From JANQPX01 sp041398025 (GTDB taxonomy: Bacteria > Pseudomonadota > Alphaproteobacteria > Geminicoccales > Geminicoccaceae), in contig JAWKVM010000037.1 in assembly GCA_041398025.1 (NCBI GenBank), forward strand, positions 1 to 64,000: a stretch of 64,000 nt of DNA. The letters are read 5' to 3'. The notes below the pieces were generated by a model that had not been told where the DNA came from, made no database searches, and saw nothing but the letters and a program-made list of their open reading frames with translations. The translations under genes were made by a program, and so were the position numbers. Below, one piece after another: positions 42,833 to 52,937 of this stretch (position 1 is the first letter of the stretch; each line of letters begins with the position of its first letter).

Positions 42833-44101
42833 ATGATCGACATGACGAGGCGTGGCTTCGGCCGGATCGCATTGGCAGGAGGCGCCACGCTAGCGGCCCC
42901 GTCCATCCTGCGCGCGCAGGCTAAAGGCCGGGTGGTGGTGATCGGCGGCGGCGCCGGGGGCGGCACGGTCGCGAAATATGTGAAGAAGGACGCGCCGGAG
43001 CTCGACGTCACCCTGATCGAAGCCAACCCGAGCTATACCACCTGCTTCTACAGCAATCTCTATATCGGCGGCATGCGCGACTTCGAGAGCATCACCCACG
43101 GCTACGATGGCCTGGCAGGCCATGGCGTCAACGTGGTGAACGCAGTCGCGTCGGGCGTCGATGCCGCGGCCAGGACTGTAACCCTCGAGGACGGGTCGGT
43201 CGTCGCCTATGACAAACTGGTGCTCGCGCCCGGCATCGATTTCAAATGGGACCTGATCGCGGGCTTTGACGAGGCCGCCGCCGAGATCATGCCCCACGCC
43301 TACAAGGCCGGTCCGCAGACCGTGCTCCTGAAGGAGAAGGTGGACGGCATGGCCGAGGGCGGCACCTTCGTCATGGTCCCCCCGCCCAACCCCTATCGCT
43401 GCCCGCCCGGTCCCTATGAACGCGTCTGCATGATCGCCAAGCGCTTCAAGGAGAGCAATCCGAGCGCCAAGATCATCATCCTCGATCCCAAGGAGAAGCA
43501 CTCCAAGCAGGCGCTCTTTCAGGAGGCCTGGCACCAGTACTATGAGGGCATGATCGAATGGGTGCCCGGCGATTTCGGTGGCAAGGTGGCCTCGATCGAC
43601 ACGGCTGCCATGACCATCACCACCGAAGATGGCGAGGTGTTCGAGGCCGATGCCGCCAATGTCATCCCGGCGCAGAAGGCCGGCATGATCGCCGAGATCG
43701 CCGGCGCCACCGACGACAGCGGCTGGTGCCCGATCGACCCGCACAGCATGGCCTCCACCATGGTCGAGGACATCTATGTGGTCGGTGATTCGTCCATCGC
43801 CGGCGACATGCCCAAGTCCGGCTTTTCCGCCAACAGCCAGGCCAAGGTCTGCGCCATGGCCATCCGTCATGAGCTCACCGGCTCCAGCCTTTTCCCCGCG
43901 CGCTACCGTAATACCTGCTGGAGCACGGTCGCCGAGGCGGACGCGGTCAAGGTCGGCGCCAGCTACGAGCCCACCGACGAAAAGATCGCCAGCATCGACC
44001 CCTTCATCAGCGAAGTCGGCGAAAGTCCCGATCAGCGGCTGCAGACCCGCGAGGAGGCGGATGCCTGGTACGACAGCATCACGTCGGACATTTTCGGCTA
44101 A
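42833..44101 (+). CDS. fccB: Flavocytochrome c sulfide dehydrogenase flavoprotein subunit (FccB/SoxF)
   Basis: 422 residues from ATG 42833 with AGAGGGAG upstream. A twin-arginine signal (TRRGFGRIALAGGATLAAPS) precedes the FAD-binding GRVVVIGGGAGGGTVAKYV. The covalent-FAD cysteine is in NPSYTTCFYSNLYIGG. The redox-active cysteines are in PPNPYRCPPGPYER and RYRNTCWSTV, as in FccB. It oxidises sulfide in the periplasm and passes electrons to the monoheme cytochrome. A hairpin follows the stop. Confidence 0.94.
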   Translation: MIDMTRRGFGRIALAGGATLAAPSILRAQAKGRVVVIGGGAGGGTVAKYVKKDAPELDVTLIEANPSYTTCFYSNLYIGGMRDFESITHGYDGLAGHGVNVVNAVASGVDAAARTVTLEDGSVVAYDKLVLAPGIDFKWDLIAGFDEAAAEIMPHAYKAGPQTVLLKEKVDGMAEGGTFVMVPPPNPYRCPPGPYERVCMIAKRFKESNPSAKIIILDPKEKHSKQALFQEAWHQYYEGMIEWVPGDFGGKVASIDTAAMTITTEDGEVFEADAANVIPAQKAGMIAEIAGATDDSGWCPIDPHSMASTMVEDIYVVGDSSIAGDMPKSGFSANSQAKVCAMAIRHELTGSSLFPARYRNTCWSTVAEADAVKVGASYEPTDEKIASIDPFISEVGESPDQRLQTREEADAWYDSITSDIFG

Positions 44102-44150
44102 TGCATCGATCCAAACAGAGCGATCAGCGGTGTTTGGAAAAATCGATGCA
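44102..44150 (+). other. Stem-loop after the flavocytochrome gene
   Basis: TGCATCGAT plus CCAAACA pairs with TGTTTGG and ATCGATGCA (9 and 7 bp separated by a 3-base bulge), with a 13-base loop. It starts one base after the stop codon. There is no T tract, so it may stabilise the 3' end rather than terminate transcription. Confidence 0.5.
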
Positions 44151-44161
44151 AAACCAATAAC

Positions 44162-44206
44162 CTAGTGCTGCGGCTTGTGAATCATCCGAATGCGCCGCTG
44201 CACTAG
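44162..44206. repeat. 45-bp palindrome with CTAG ends (IS630-type tip)
   Basis: Arms CTAGTGCTGCGGC and GCCGCTGCACTAG pair with one mismatch around a 19-base centre. IS630 elements insert at CTAG/TA sites, and a decayed IS630 transposase abuts it. It could be a remnant of an inverted terminal repeat or a small non-autonomous element. Confidence 0.6.
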
Positions 44207-44568
44207 GGGAGGTTTCGCACGCCGATCGACGCCATCGCGCCGGCGTCTCGAGATGGCGCTGTCGCCGCAGGCTGTCGGAGGCGGCGAACTCGGAAACGCC
44301 GCAGGCTGGCACGACTTCGGCGGTTGGGTTGGTGCCAGTGCTGTCGCGGATTGTGCGTGCCGTCGTTGTCGAGGACGACAGGGATCACCTTGCCGGCCGG
44401 CACCTCGCGCTCGACGGCGTTGCGAAAGCGGATGGACTCCTGGTGACGGTGCTTTTGCATGCAACGACCGATGGCCGTGCCGTCGAGCCCGTTGAGAGCA
44501 GCGAACAGCGACGTGGTCCCATGCCGGATATAGTTGTGGGTTCGTCGTTCGGGCACACCCGGCATCAT
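44203..44568 (-). pseudogene. IS630-family transposase remnant (C-terminal half)
   Basis: The minus strand reads PGVPERRTHNYIRHGTTSLF, AALNGLDGTAIGRCMQKHRH and GKVIPVVLDNDGTHN, the IS630 region with the second catalytic aspartate (in LDND for the usual LDNY). After that the frame decays and the last third of the protein, including the final acidic residue, is not recognisable. The N-terminal helix-turn-helix is absent. Confidence 0.8.
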
Positions 44569-44683
44569 CGGCAGACCGGCTGCTCACGATCGAGCGCCTG
44601 GATCTGATGGGGTGGATGGCCCCCTCACAGCATCATCGTGCCAAGGTGGTGGCTTTCAAACACCACTAGAGGAGTCCAGCCAG

Positions 44684-45688
44684 ATGGAGATTACAACGAT
44701 CGGCCTCGACCTTGCCAAGCAAGTCTTCCAGGTCCATGGCGTGAACGAAGCGGGCGACGTCGTCGTGAAGCGGCGCCTCCGGCGTGCTCAGGTCGTCACC
44801 TACTTTGCCTCGCTGCCGGCCTGTCTGATCGGTATGGAAGCCTGCGCCACCGCCCACTTCTGGGCGCGCGAGTTGCGCTCATTGGGACACGAAGTGCGTC
44901 TGATGCCACCACAGTACGTCAAGGCCTATCTGAAGCGCGGCAAGAATGATGCTGCCGACGCCGCTGCAATCTGCCAGAGGCCGTGACGCCGTCCATGCGC
45001 TTCGTGCCGGTCAAGACGGCAGAGCAACAGTCGGCATTGACTATGCACCGGGTCCGCGAGTTGCTGGTCCGGCAGCGAACTCAACTTATCAATGTAGTTC
45101 GTGGGCACCTGGCGGAGTTCGGTCTTGTTGCGGCGCAAGGAACCTGGAACGTGCCACGGATTTTGGCGACAATGCAGGAGGACCGGCGCGTGCCGGAGCT
45201 AGGGCGACAAGTCGTCGAGCTCCTCGCAGTGCAGCTCGACGAAGCGGGTCAGCGGATCGCTGAGGTCGATGCTCGGATTGTCGCATGGCACAAGGTCCAC
45301 CCTGTCAGCCAGCGGCTCGCCACCATTCCAGGCATTGGACCGCTGATCGCCGCGGCCATCGCTGCCACCATGCCTGATCCTAACGCCTTCCGTAGTGGGC
45401 GCGCATTTTCAGCCTGGCTTGGCCTCGTGCCGCGGCAGAGGTCTACCGGCGGCAAGCAAAGGCTCGGTCGGATCAGTCGGCTCGGCGACAAGTATGTCCG
45501 TCAGCTGTTGATCGTCAGGGCCCAGACCGTCCTGCTGCGTTCAAAGGCAGCCCGGTCCGATGTCTGGATCCAGAGCCTGCTCGCCAGGCGGCCGCGGCTC
45601 GTGGTCGCCGTGGCTCTGGCCAATAAGATGGCGTGTCGCCTGGGCTGATGACGCATGGCAGACTACCGGCAGGCCGTTCCCGCATAGC
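44684..45688 (+). pseudogene. IS110-family transposase, frameshifted
   Basis: The N-terminal frame (44684-44986) has the DEDD nuclease part: IGLDLAKQVFQVHGVNEAGD, GMEACATAHFWARELRSLGH and YLKRGKNDAADAAAICQ. A two-base insertion near 44972 shifts the frame. The second frame carries VTPSMRFVPVKTAEQQ and the Transposase_20 part with ATIPGIGPLIAAAIAATMPD and FRSGRAFSAWLGLVPRQRST, whose serine is the predicted nucleophile. A second frameshift near 45625 separates the usual ending (MTHGR, then YRQAVPA). IS110 elements use a bridge RNA from a flanking non-coding end; 44590-44683 may be that region. Confidence 0.9.
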
Positions 45689-46529
45689 GCGAACCTGCTC
45701 GCCTTGCAACGCTTGCGAGGGAAGGAACATGATGGGCTGATTGGTTGTTGCCAACGGACTGGGGAGTAGCCTGGAGAAGTCGAGGGATCCAAATCCCGGT
45801 AGTGGGCTTCAATTTGACGCGGAACATTTTCCTATATCATAACTCATGAATGGTTGCCCCTGTCCTCGTGCATTGAAGACAGCGCTCAGCCAACGCCGAG
45901 TTGGCAGTGGCTGAGCGAACTTGAGGAGCCCAGCATAGTTTTACAGCTCCTTGGCTGGCTCGTTCATGACGGGGAAGGTTAAAGCGCTTGCGCCCAATTT
46001 GGGGTTATTCGGAAAACGGAGGAATCCAGGCTTCGGGAATTATCCGCATTCTCCAAGTGCATCACAAAAATTACTGTTCTTCAGAGGATTTTGCCGAGCC
46101 GGCTTCTTCTTGACTGCTTTGGCGGAGCCTCTTTGCAGAGCTCGGTTTCTTGGTCGCCTTTAAGGCTTATGGGCCTCGCTCGACCCGCGCGCCTTAATCT
46201 CGGCAGGAGTAACGATTTGGGGTCTCGCAGCGCGCGCGCTGCGAGCGATGCCAGCTCCTTAGAGCTTTTCGTTGCTGGCCATGAGCCATCTCCGAGCTGG
46301 AACGAGGCGCTTGACTACAGACAGATCTATAAGATAGAGAGTCCGGGCATACGAAGCCGATCCGCTCGCCCGTTCGGTTGATGCGGATCAAATGGGAACC
46401 GGGGGTCACAGCCCCGGTTTTCCATCTGTCGGCTCGACAACTTATCCAAGAAAATTCTTTTGCAGGACTTAGCCATACATTTATGGCGTCCTAAATCTTA
46501 ACCCACTAAATGTGGTGGTTTATTCTACG
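45689..46529. other. Decayed region between IS110 and IS1-like remnants
   Basis: No intact gene is seen. It holds the end of the IS110 element (to about 45780) and a degraded small gene at 46090-46282. The composition is mixed and about as AT-rich as the IS remnants. Confidence 0.5.
46090..46282 (-). pseudogene. Degraded small basic-protein gene
   Basis: The minus strand begins MASNEKL at 46282, then after a one-base shift reads KELASLAARALRDPKS, then in another frame TPAEIKARG, and later a lysine-rich end (AVKKKPARQ). This order matches a small conserved hypothetical protein with ELASRALRDPKS and VTPAEI segments that I recall from alphaproteobacteria. At least two frameshifts and an internal stop make it non-functional. 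The family identity is a recollection, not a search result. Confidence 0.45.
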
Positions 46530-47313
46530 AGCTTCGCAAGGTCTTCCACATCCCAAAGCCGGTCGGTAACGCCAGCAGCCATGGCCGGCGTCACGCGCAA
46601 CGTCTGATGGATGCGGCAGAAGTTGTAGTATATGAAGTGCAGTGACTGATGCCTCGTGGTTTTCGATCTTCTTCGAGAAGGCGTTCGTCAACCGCGTGAA
46701 GCCGCGCATGCACATCCGCATGGGAGGTTCTGGCGCTCGACGTGCGATGCGATATGCTTCTTGTCTGGGCTGCCGGTGACATGCTGCTTCTTGGTGCCGG
46801 TGCATTCTGACGGGCTGCGCTCGTGGCCCTTCTCGCCAGTCGGCTCACCGTACATCTTGATGAGCTGGGCATAGTCGATATCGGCGCCGAAAGCTTTCCA
46901 CGGCGTCCAGATGTTTTGTGGCCGTCACTCGAGCTGCACGCGTTGGCCAAACGCTGCCGAAGATCATCCATGAACGCCAACGCGTATTCGCCGTCACGGC
47001 CACCGACGAGCCAGGAGATGATAAGCTTGCTGCCGTTATCCATAGCCGTCAATCAGACATCGCCGGCATCCATCAGGCGCGTTCTGGCGCTCTCCACGTT
47101 CTTCTGCTTGGCGTAGCAAAACGACCAGATTTCATCGACCTGGATACGCTCAGCCTTCACGTTGCGGACGTGTTTGTCGTGATAGGCGGAGCAAGCTTCG
47201 GCATCGGTCAAGCTGACGTGTTCTTGCTGGCGCCCGTGATGGGACGGTGAGGGATCGAGTTGTTCGTTCCGGTAACGGAGGATCGCGGCGCGTTTTGATG
47301 TGGAGATGACCAT
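46530..47313 (-). pseudogene. IS1-like transposase remnant
   Basis: Starting at 47313 the frames read NVKAERIQVDEIWSFCYAKQ and KNVESARTRLMDAGDV, then a stop, then TAMDNGSKLIISWLVGGRDG and FMDDLRQRLAN. After more shifts MRMCMRGFTRLTNAFSKKIE and ENHE follow. These are the DDE-domain segments of the IS1-type transposases common in alphaproteobacteria (VDEIWSF, TAMDADSKLI-like, FTRLTNAFSKK). At least three disruptions are visible, so it is inactive. Confidence 0.8.
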
Positions 47314-48589
47314 GGACTAACCTATGACCAAATGCCTATCGGTCACAAAAGGTCAGTTTAATCGTCTCGTTCAATAAGCCACTTGCAACACTGGGCATGC
47401 TAGTTGTAACACTAGGCCGCTTAGTTGAACCTTTTGAGGTAAAAAGAGATGGTGCGGAGGCTCTCCGACGATGATGTCTGCGAAGCGGTTTGAGGCTAAT
47501 CAGCTCTTTACGCCCTCCACTCCGATTAATATCGTGGATCTATTTGTTGACGTCGTGAGAAGCTTTTTAGGATCGTGAACACGATCGGTGACAACGGAAA
47601 GCATGATCTTCTTTTGTTCGGCGAACTGTTGAAAGACATCACTAGCGCAAATTGTACCTTTGTCATTCCAGCCAAAACAAAGGACGTAAGATTTCATCCA
47701 GCGAGTCCGCTTCCCTGATGATACATTTTCTGATTAGCAAAAGAATATTTAGAGAGATAAAATTTACTGATCTGGGCGATGGCGAGCAGGAATACAAATA
47801 TATCTGAATTATATGGAATGGCGTTGAGCCTCACGATTTTGTTCGTGAGCTTTCGCTTTTCAACAATAATGAGCGCCTGTTATTGTCGTTGATGAGTTTA
47901 ATGAATAAGAGATGAAGATGCATCATCTCTATTTGCAATGCGGTGCTCCGTCTTATTTACGTGCAACTTTAGTTCTAGTAGGCGTCGCTGATAGTGGAAG
48001 ATTTAATTGATCGTCACGAATCAATAGTTAGATGTACAGAAGAATTAATGCCAAGAATGAATTCAGATGAGGAAGGAACTTATTGATAAGCGTTTCTAAG
48101 CTGGGAATGTCAATAGATGGAGATGCAAATGGAAAATAATAAACTGTCGAAAGGATTGCCATCAAATACGCACGCTCTGGTGTTGTTGTTTTCCGCAATT
48201 TCTGCTAAATCTATGAGAAATGCGAGAACGACGTTGATCATGCTATTGATGAGTTTATTAAGGGTCACATCAAATGTTTAAAAGCGCCTATGAAACAGCC
48301 AGGCGCAGCAATCAGCCCGGAACCTATATAGACATGTTACAGCTGTGTGCTTTGATCAGATGATAGTGGCTATTTCACCCCGGTAGCAGCTCGAGAGTGC
48401 CTTTATCGTCGATTTGTGTTCTGTTGAAATATCAAATTTCCAAAGGCATTTGAGCGATTTTGCGGAAGGAAAAGAGGTTCCATTCTACAAAGGATAGCGA
48501 AGCTTGATCGTATCGTTCGCTTCAGGCAACCGGCAATGCAGCCACATGTGATCATGAAGGGTACATTGATAATATCATAGACGAGTCAG
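47314..48589. other. AT-rich 1.3-kb stretch without a recognised gene
   Basis: Base composition drops well below that of the rest of the window. Only short frames exist; the best is a 65-residue minus-strand frame at 47500-47697 starting MKSYVLCFGWNDKGTIC, which has no recognised relatives. The rest has frequent stops in all frames. It looks like decayed foreign DNA between insertion-sequence remnants. Confidence 0.6.
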
Positions 48590-48862
48590 CTAGGCAGGCT
48601 CTTTCTTGTCCGGAACAGTTGACCTTTCCCCAACGAGTCCTAGCGCCCTTTCTCGCAATCTCCTGCGCTGCTCAGGCGTCAGTTTCTCTGCTCTCGCCTT
48701 GCCCCCTTCAGCCCGCCGCGTCGACCGAGATGCCACGGCAGCAGGATCTTTGCCGGAATCATGATCGTCATCGCTGGCCAGAGGCTGGATGATATCGACG
48801 ATAGACTTCGCGAGCTGGTTCGGGTCGCGAGGCCTCTTGGGTTTGCTTGAGCGGTCTACCAT
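48590..48862 (-). CDS. Small conserved basic protein with a KARAEKLTPEQR motif
   Basis: 90 residues from ATG 48862. RPRDPNQLAKSIVDIIQPLA opens it, followed by a polar linker and RRAEGGKARAEKLTPEQRRR. The order RDPNQLAK...IVDI then GGKARA..LTPEQR matches small histone-like hypothetical proteins that I recall as widespread in bacteria, often encoded on mobile DNA. The function is unknown. It is the only intact-looking gene in the IS graveyard. Confidence 0.6.
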   Translation of the reverse strand: MVDRSSKPKRPRDPNQLAKSIVDIIQPLASDDDHDSGKDPAAVASRSTRRAEGGKARAEKLTPEQRRRLRERALGLVGERSTVPDKKEPA

Positions 48863-48989
48863 GCTTGAAATATGGCGATGATCGCCGTGAAACGGTAGGG
48901 GTGATCATATTCCTATCAATTCAAACTGACCCACTACCAAATCCTGCGGATCTGATGAGGCCCCGGCCCGCGCAACCCATCGGGGCCAG

Positions 48990-49640
48990 CGGTCATGCGT
49001 CGACCGCGTCAACAGGCCGGCCACATGACTGCAAAGCAACCATATCATGCCACACGCTAACTTTTCTCTTGCAAGCCGGGGGCCATCCACACATGCGATT
49101 TTTCGTCCATCGGCAAAACGAGAGCATGGGCGGGTGGCGCCATGTAGAGGCCGACGACGTCTTCGAGCTGCATGATCAGGATCGTTCGAGCGTTTGAAGG
49201 TTCTGAGACGGTGGCTGGCTTGTGCGCCTGCCAGACTCGCTGCACCGTGCGCGAAGAGACGCCCATGACCTTGGTCATGCGCGCCCGTCCAATGCGTGAC
49301 CACCAGGCTCGCTGCAGGTCAGCGCACTGCCGCTGAACATCGGCATCAGGCATAGGCGGCTTGCCGGGTTTTCTGCTGCCTTCACGCGGCAGACCATCGA
49401 CGCCCGCCTCGGCAAACCGCCGCTGCCAACGCCAGACCGCCAGTCGGCTGACGCTGGAAAGCCTGGCACCAGGCGGCGTTCAACCCGTCGGAAGAACGCA
49501 GAATGATCCGAGCCCGGGCTGCGTGCTTTTGAGGCCGGTCACGATCGGCGATGATCGTTGCAAGCGAACACGATCCTCGGCCGAAACAAAGGGACATACG
49601 TCCTGGCACATGTCCTCGGTAAACCATATCCCAGCACCAA
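48990..49640 (-). pseudogene. IS630-family transposase remnant (N-terminal half)
   Basis: From about 49600 downward the minus strand reads SLATIIADRDRPQKHAARA and ARIILRSSDGLNAA (the IS630 N-terminal HTH), then after shifts KVMGVSSRTVQRVWQAHK, and then LEDVVGLYMAPPAHALVLPM with DEKS, the first catalytic aspartate region. Several frameshifts are visible. The C-terminal half is missing. Confidence 0.8.
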
Positions 49641-49723
49641 TGTGAATCTATGGTCAATGGTCTAGCCTGTCTTATGCATTGTGGGAGTTGGCGGCGTAGT
49701 ATAACGTTTGATAGGTCGTAGAA

Positions 49724-50340
49724 ATGGGTGCTATGACCAAGTCCCCAACCGCATCCGCGCCGGCCACGACCGCCATGCCAGAAGATACCCCTGCACCCTT
49801 CAGTTTCGCCTGCATCAAGCAGGAGGCGATGGCAGCATGTGACGGCGGCCGTCTGTCGTCGGATGGTGGCGTCACGCCGCTGGCCCTGGCCGAGAAGCGA
49901 GTTCGATCATCGAGCGGCTGACCAGGCTGTTTCCCGATGAGCGCGCCCCCTGCTCGTCAGCCATCCGCTGGAGAACATTATCGGGGCACGGGCCTTCGCG
50001 ATCGGCTCGGTACGAAGACAGCACGATTTCGACTGGCTGCGCCATGACCCCGCCTTCCGTTTCGCTAGCCATCGTTTGCCGGCGCGGCCGGCCCTGCTCG
50101 CAGCCGACCGATCTCACGCCTGGAGAATGCTCCGCCTGCGGATGTCGCGCCCACCGGCGCCTTGGTCGACCAGTGGTGTGCAAGCTATGCTCGCCATCGA
50201 GGCGGTGGTCCTGGATATCGACGATGCGATGTGGTTCATGGCCAGCAAGCTGTCCCTGACGCCTGCTTGGGCGGACGACCCGGGAAGGTACATTAGGCGG
50301 CTCTGGTCATCGGCTCGAAAGCCTGGCCAGCGTCAGCGTA
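49724..50340 (+). pseudogene. IS1380-family transposase remnant
   Basis: The first frame has FSFACIKQEAMAACDGGRLS followed by SDGGVTPLALAEK, the N-terminal signature of IS1380 transposases. After frameshifts the plus strand gives ARAFAIGSVRRQHDFDWLRH with DPAFRFA, and then VVLDIDDAM, corresponding to the catalytic-aspartate region. The frame is broken at least three times and the C-terminal half is absent. Confidence 0.75.
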
Positions 50341-50439
50341 GCCGTGCTGAATGACGACGTCGACGATTGTAGGAGCACGCGATCCATCGGAACAATGCCC
50401 TGATCGGTGCTCAACTTCTTTTAAAACGGGCTCTGAGAA

Positions 50440-51695
50440 TTGTCCAGGTGATGCTCTCGTCGGTGGCGAGGGTGCCTTTTTGATCGTGGACGACGCGGCT
50501 TGACCCGAGAATGAGAAGCCTTCGGTCGGCGTCGCTTCCCAATAGGCCTCGTCGCTCGGCAAGAATGCCGATTGCCAGACGCTGGTTTCCTTGACCTTCG
50601 CCAGGGGCGAGGTTCCTGCGATGGTCGGGCTGCGGCTGTTCCTGCCGGAAAGCTGGACGAGTGATCCCGCCCGAAAGAGGCGGGCCAAGGCGCCTGGCGA
50701 TCGGCAATCCTTTCGCACCAAGCCCGAGATCGCCATCGAGGAGATCGACCGCATTCGCAAAGCCGGTGTGCGCTTTGCCTGTGTTCTGGCCTCCTATGAG
50801 AGTTTGGGGGCCGGCCATGGTCTGAGCGCGCCGTTCCGCCCGCGACCACCATGGGCGGTGGGCATTCCCCGCCATCAAGAGGTCTACGCGGCCGATGTGG
50901 CAGTGATTTTCCCTGTTGCCGGCCATGGTCGTCCAAGCAAGCGCGCCGCGCCCGATACCTCTTCGGTGGCGGCCGAGACATTCCTTGCCGACCAGCGATG
51001 GTGATCGGTGAGTTGGCGCCGGAGCACCAAGAGAAGGCTGAAAGCCCGCTTCGCTCCCCTCGTTCACATGGCCGTGTCCGCGTTGCCGACGGCCCGACCC
51101 AGCGAATCCGCGACAAGGGCGCCCGGCACATGCCGCGCGAGGCAGCCCCACTGGTCGGTGAGCACTGCGCATCCGGCAAGCGCAAATATGACCTTACCAA
51201 TCTGCCGGCCGGCACACCCCTCGGAATACTAGCGGCAACCATCAAGGCACGCTGGGTCTGCGAGCAGGTGCATCAGAAGCTGAAAGACGAGTTCGGCCTT
51301 GATCATTTCGAGGGGCGCTCATGGATGGGGCTGCACCGCCACGCCCTGATGACGATGGTGGCGTTTGCCTTTCGCCAGTCACGTCCTCTGACCATGCCCG
51401 GGACGAAAGAAGGCGCCGGGGACCGCCACCTCAGCCGAGCCTGCCGGCCATCAGGCAGGCCATCCTCGACTCTTTCACCAAGCCGCCGCCCGTCCGATGC
51501 CGGCATTGGAGCGCCAAGTTCAGCAATCTCCAACCTGCCAAAGTCGCGCTAGCGGTCTTCCCGATCAGGCAAATCCGCCTGATCGATGAGGACATGCGGC
51601 CGTGGCAAATGGATGGAGCGTGCATCCTGATCAAATCGGATGCGATCCTCTCGATGGCATCGGCACCCTTACAACAATCACAAACCGCCGCCTGA
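50440..51695 (+). pseudogene. IS701-family transposase remnant
   Basis: The first part carries FLIVDDAA followed by two in-frame stops, then SLGKNADCQTLVSLTFARGE and VGLRLFLPESWTSDPARKRR. The next frames read RVADGPTQRIRDKGARHMPR, KYDLTNLPAGTPLGILAATI and VHQKLKDEFGLDHFEGRSWM, and finally GPPPQPSLPAIRQAILDSF. This is the collinear order of an IS701 DDE transposase. Stops and at least three frameshifts make it non-functional. Confidence 0.82.
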
Positions 51696-51793
51696 AGTCC
51701 TTTGGTTTGTCCCCCCCTGGCTCATGGACAACCGCGGCCAAACGCCCGATAAGGCTTAGAATGGGCTCCCGGAGTCGACGAAAAAGGTTCTCG

Positions 51794-52729
51794 ATGCCGA
51801 CAATCGTGATCACCGAATTCATGACCACAGAGGCGGTCGACGATCTGGCTCGCGACTATGAGGTCGTCTACGAGACGGACCTTTTCGAGCGACCGAAGGA
51901 CCTCGTCGAGCTGATCCGCAATGCCGAGGGTCTTATCGTCCGCAACCGCACGCAGGTGACGGCGGATCTGCTCAACGCCGCACCCAGGCTTCGGGTGATC
52001 GGTCGTCTCGGCGTCGGTCTCGACAATCTGGATATGGCCGCCTGCGCCGAGAGAGGCATCCCCGTCTTTCCGGCGACCGGCGCCAATGACGCCTCGGTTG
52101 CCGAATATGTGATCGGCAGCGCCTTTCATCTGGTGAGACGCGCCTTCACGGCAACCGTGCGCATCCTCGAGGGCGAATGGCCGCGCCAGGACTTTCTTGG
52201 CGAAGAACTCCAAGGCCGCTGTCTCGGACTGGTCGGCTACGGCTCGATCGCGCGAGTCGTCGCCAGGAAGGCGGCGAGCCTCGATCTCGCGCTTCTGGCC
52301 TACGATCCCCATGTGCCCGCCGACGACCCGGCATGGCAGCTGGTGAGCCGCGCGCCCGATCTCCCGAGCCTGCTCGCGCATGCCGACATCGTCAGCCTGC
52401 ATGTGCCGAGACTGCCAAGCACCGAGAACCTGATCGACGGCAAAGCCATCGCGTCGATGAAAACCGGCGCCATCCTGATCAACGCGGCACGCGGCGGCAT
52501 CGTCGACGAGCAAGCCCTCGCAGAAGGCTTGCGCAGCGGCCATCTCGGCGGCGCCGCGCTCGATGTCCTGGCCGTCGAGCCCCCCAACGAAGAGAGCATC
52601 GCCAGGTTCAGGGGCCTCGACAATCTCATCCTCACGCCGCACATCGCCGGCCCGACCATCCAGTCCGACATCCGGGTCTCGAACGCAACCGCCGAAAATG
52701 TCAGGCGCGTGCTGTCGTCGCCAGCCTGA
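51794..52729 (+). CDS. D-isomer-specific 2-hydroxyacid dehydrogenase
   Basis: 311 residues from ATG 51794. The catalytic arginine is in LRVIGRLGVGLDNLDMAACA (near residue 70). The NAD-binding loop is LGLVGYGSIARVVARKAASL near 148. The second signature is MKTGAILINAARGGIVDEQA, and the catalytic acid and histidine are in LDVLAVEPPNE and LILTPHIAGPT. It reduces or oxidises a 2-hydroxy/2-keto acid in the cytoplasm, related to phosphoglycerate and glyoxylate reductases, without an ACT domain. It is the first intact gene after the IS graveyard. Confidence 0.92.
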   Translation: MPTIVITEFMTTEAVDDLARDYEVVYETDLFERPKDLVELIRNAEGLIVRNRTQVTADLLNAAPRLRVIGRLGVGLDNLDMAACAERGIPVFPATGANDASVAEYVIGSAFHLVRRAFTATVRILEGEWPRQDFLGEELQGRCLGLVGYGSIARVVARKAASLDLALLAYDPHVPADDPAWQLVSRAPDLPSLLAHADIVSLHVPRLPSTENLIDGKAIASMKTGAILINAARGGIVDEQALAEGLRSGHLGGAALDVLAVEPPNEESIARFRGLDNLILTPHIAGPTIQSDIRVSNATAENVRRVLSSPA

Positions 52730-52937
52730 CGGCTGACGGACAGCGACCGCGCCGCATCCACCGATGTTGCGGGTCACCCGCAAGTCCCATCAAAAGCGGT
52801 CGCGGCACAGGCGCTGCAACCGCCTCGCATGGTCGACGTGAGGCCCGTCTCCTCGCCTGTCGTCAGCAGGTTCGGCCCGACCCCATCGCCACCGCCTCGC
52901 GTGGAGGCGCCGTGCGGGGTCGAGGCCGTGCTCGCGT

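Noticed and set aside
44162..44206. 45-bp palindrome as a CRISPR-like or tRNA-derived repeat
   Set aside because: It occurs once, has CTAG ends, and adjoins an IS630 remnant, so an insertion-sequence origin is simpler.
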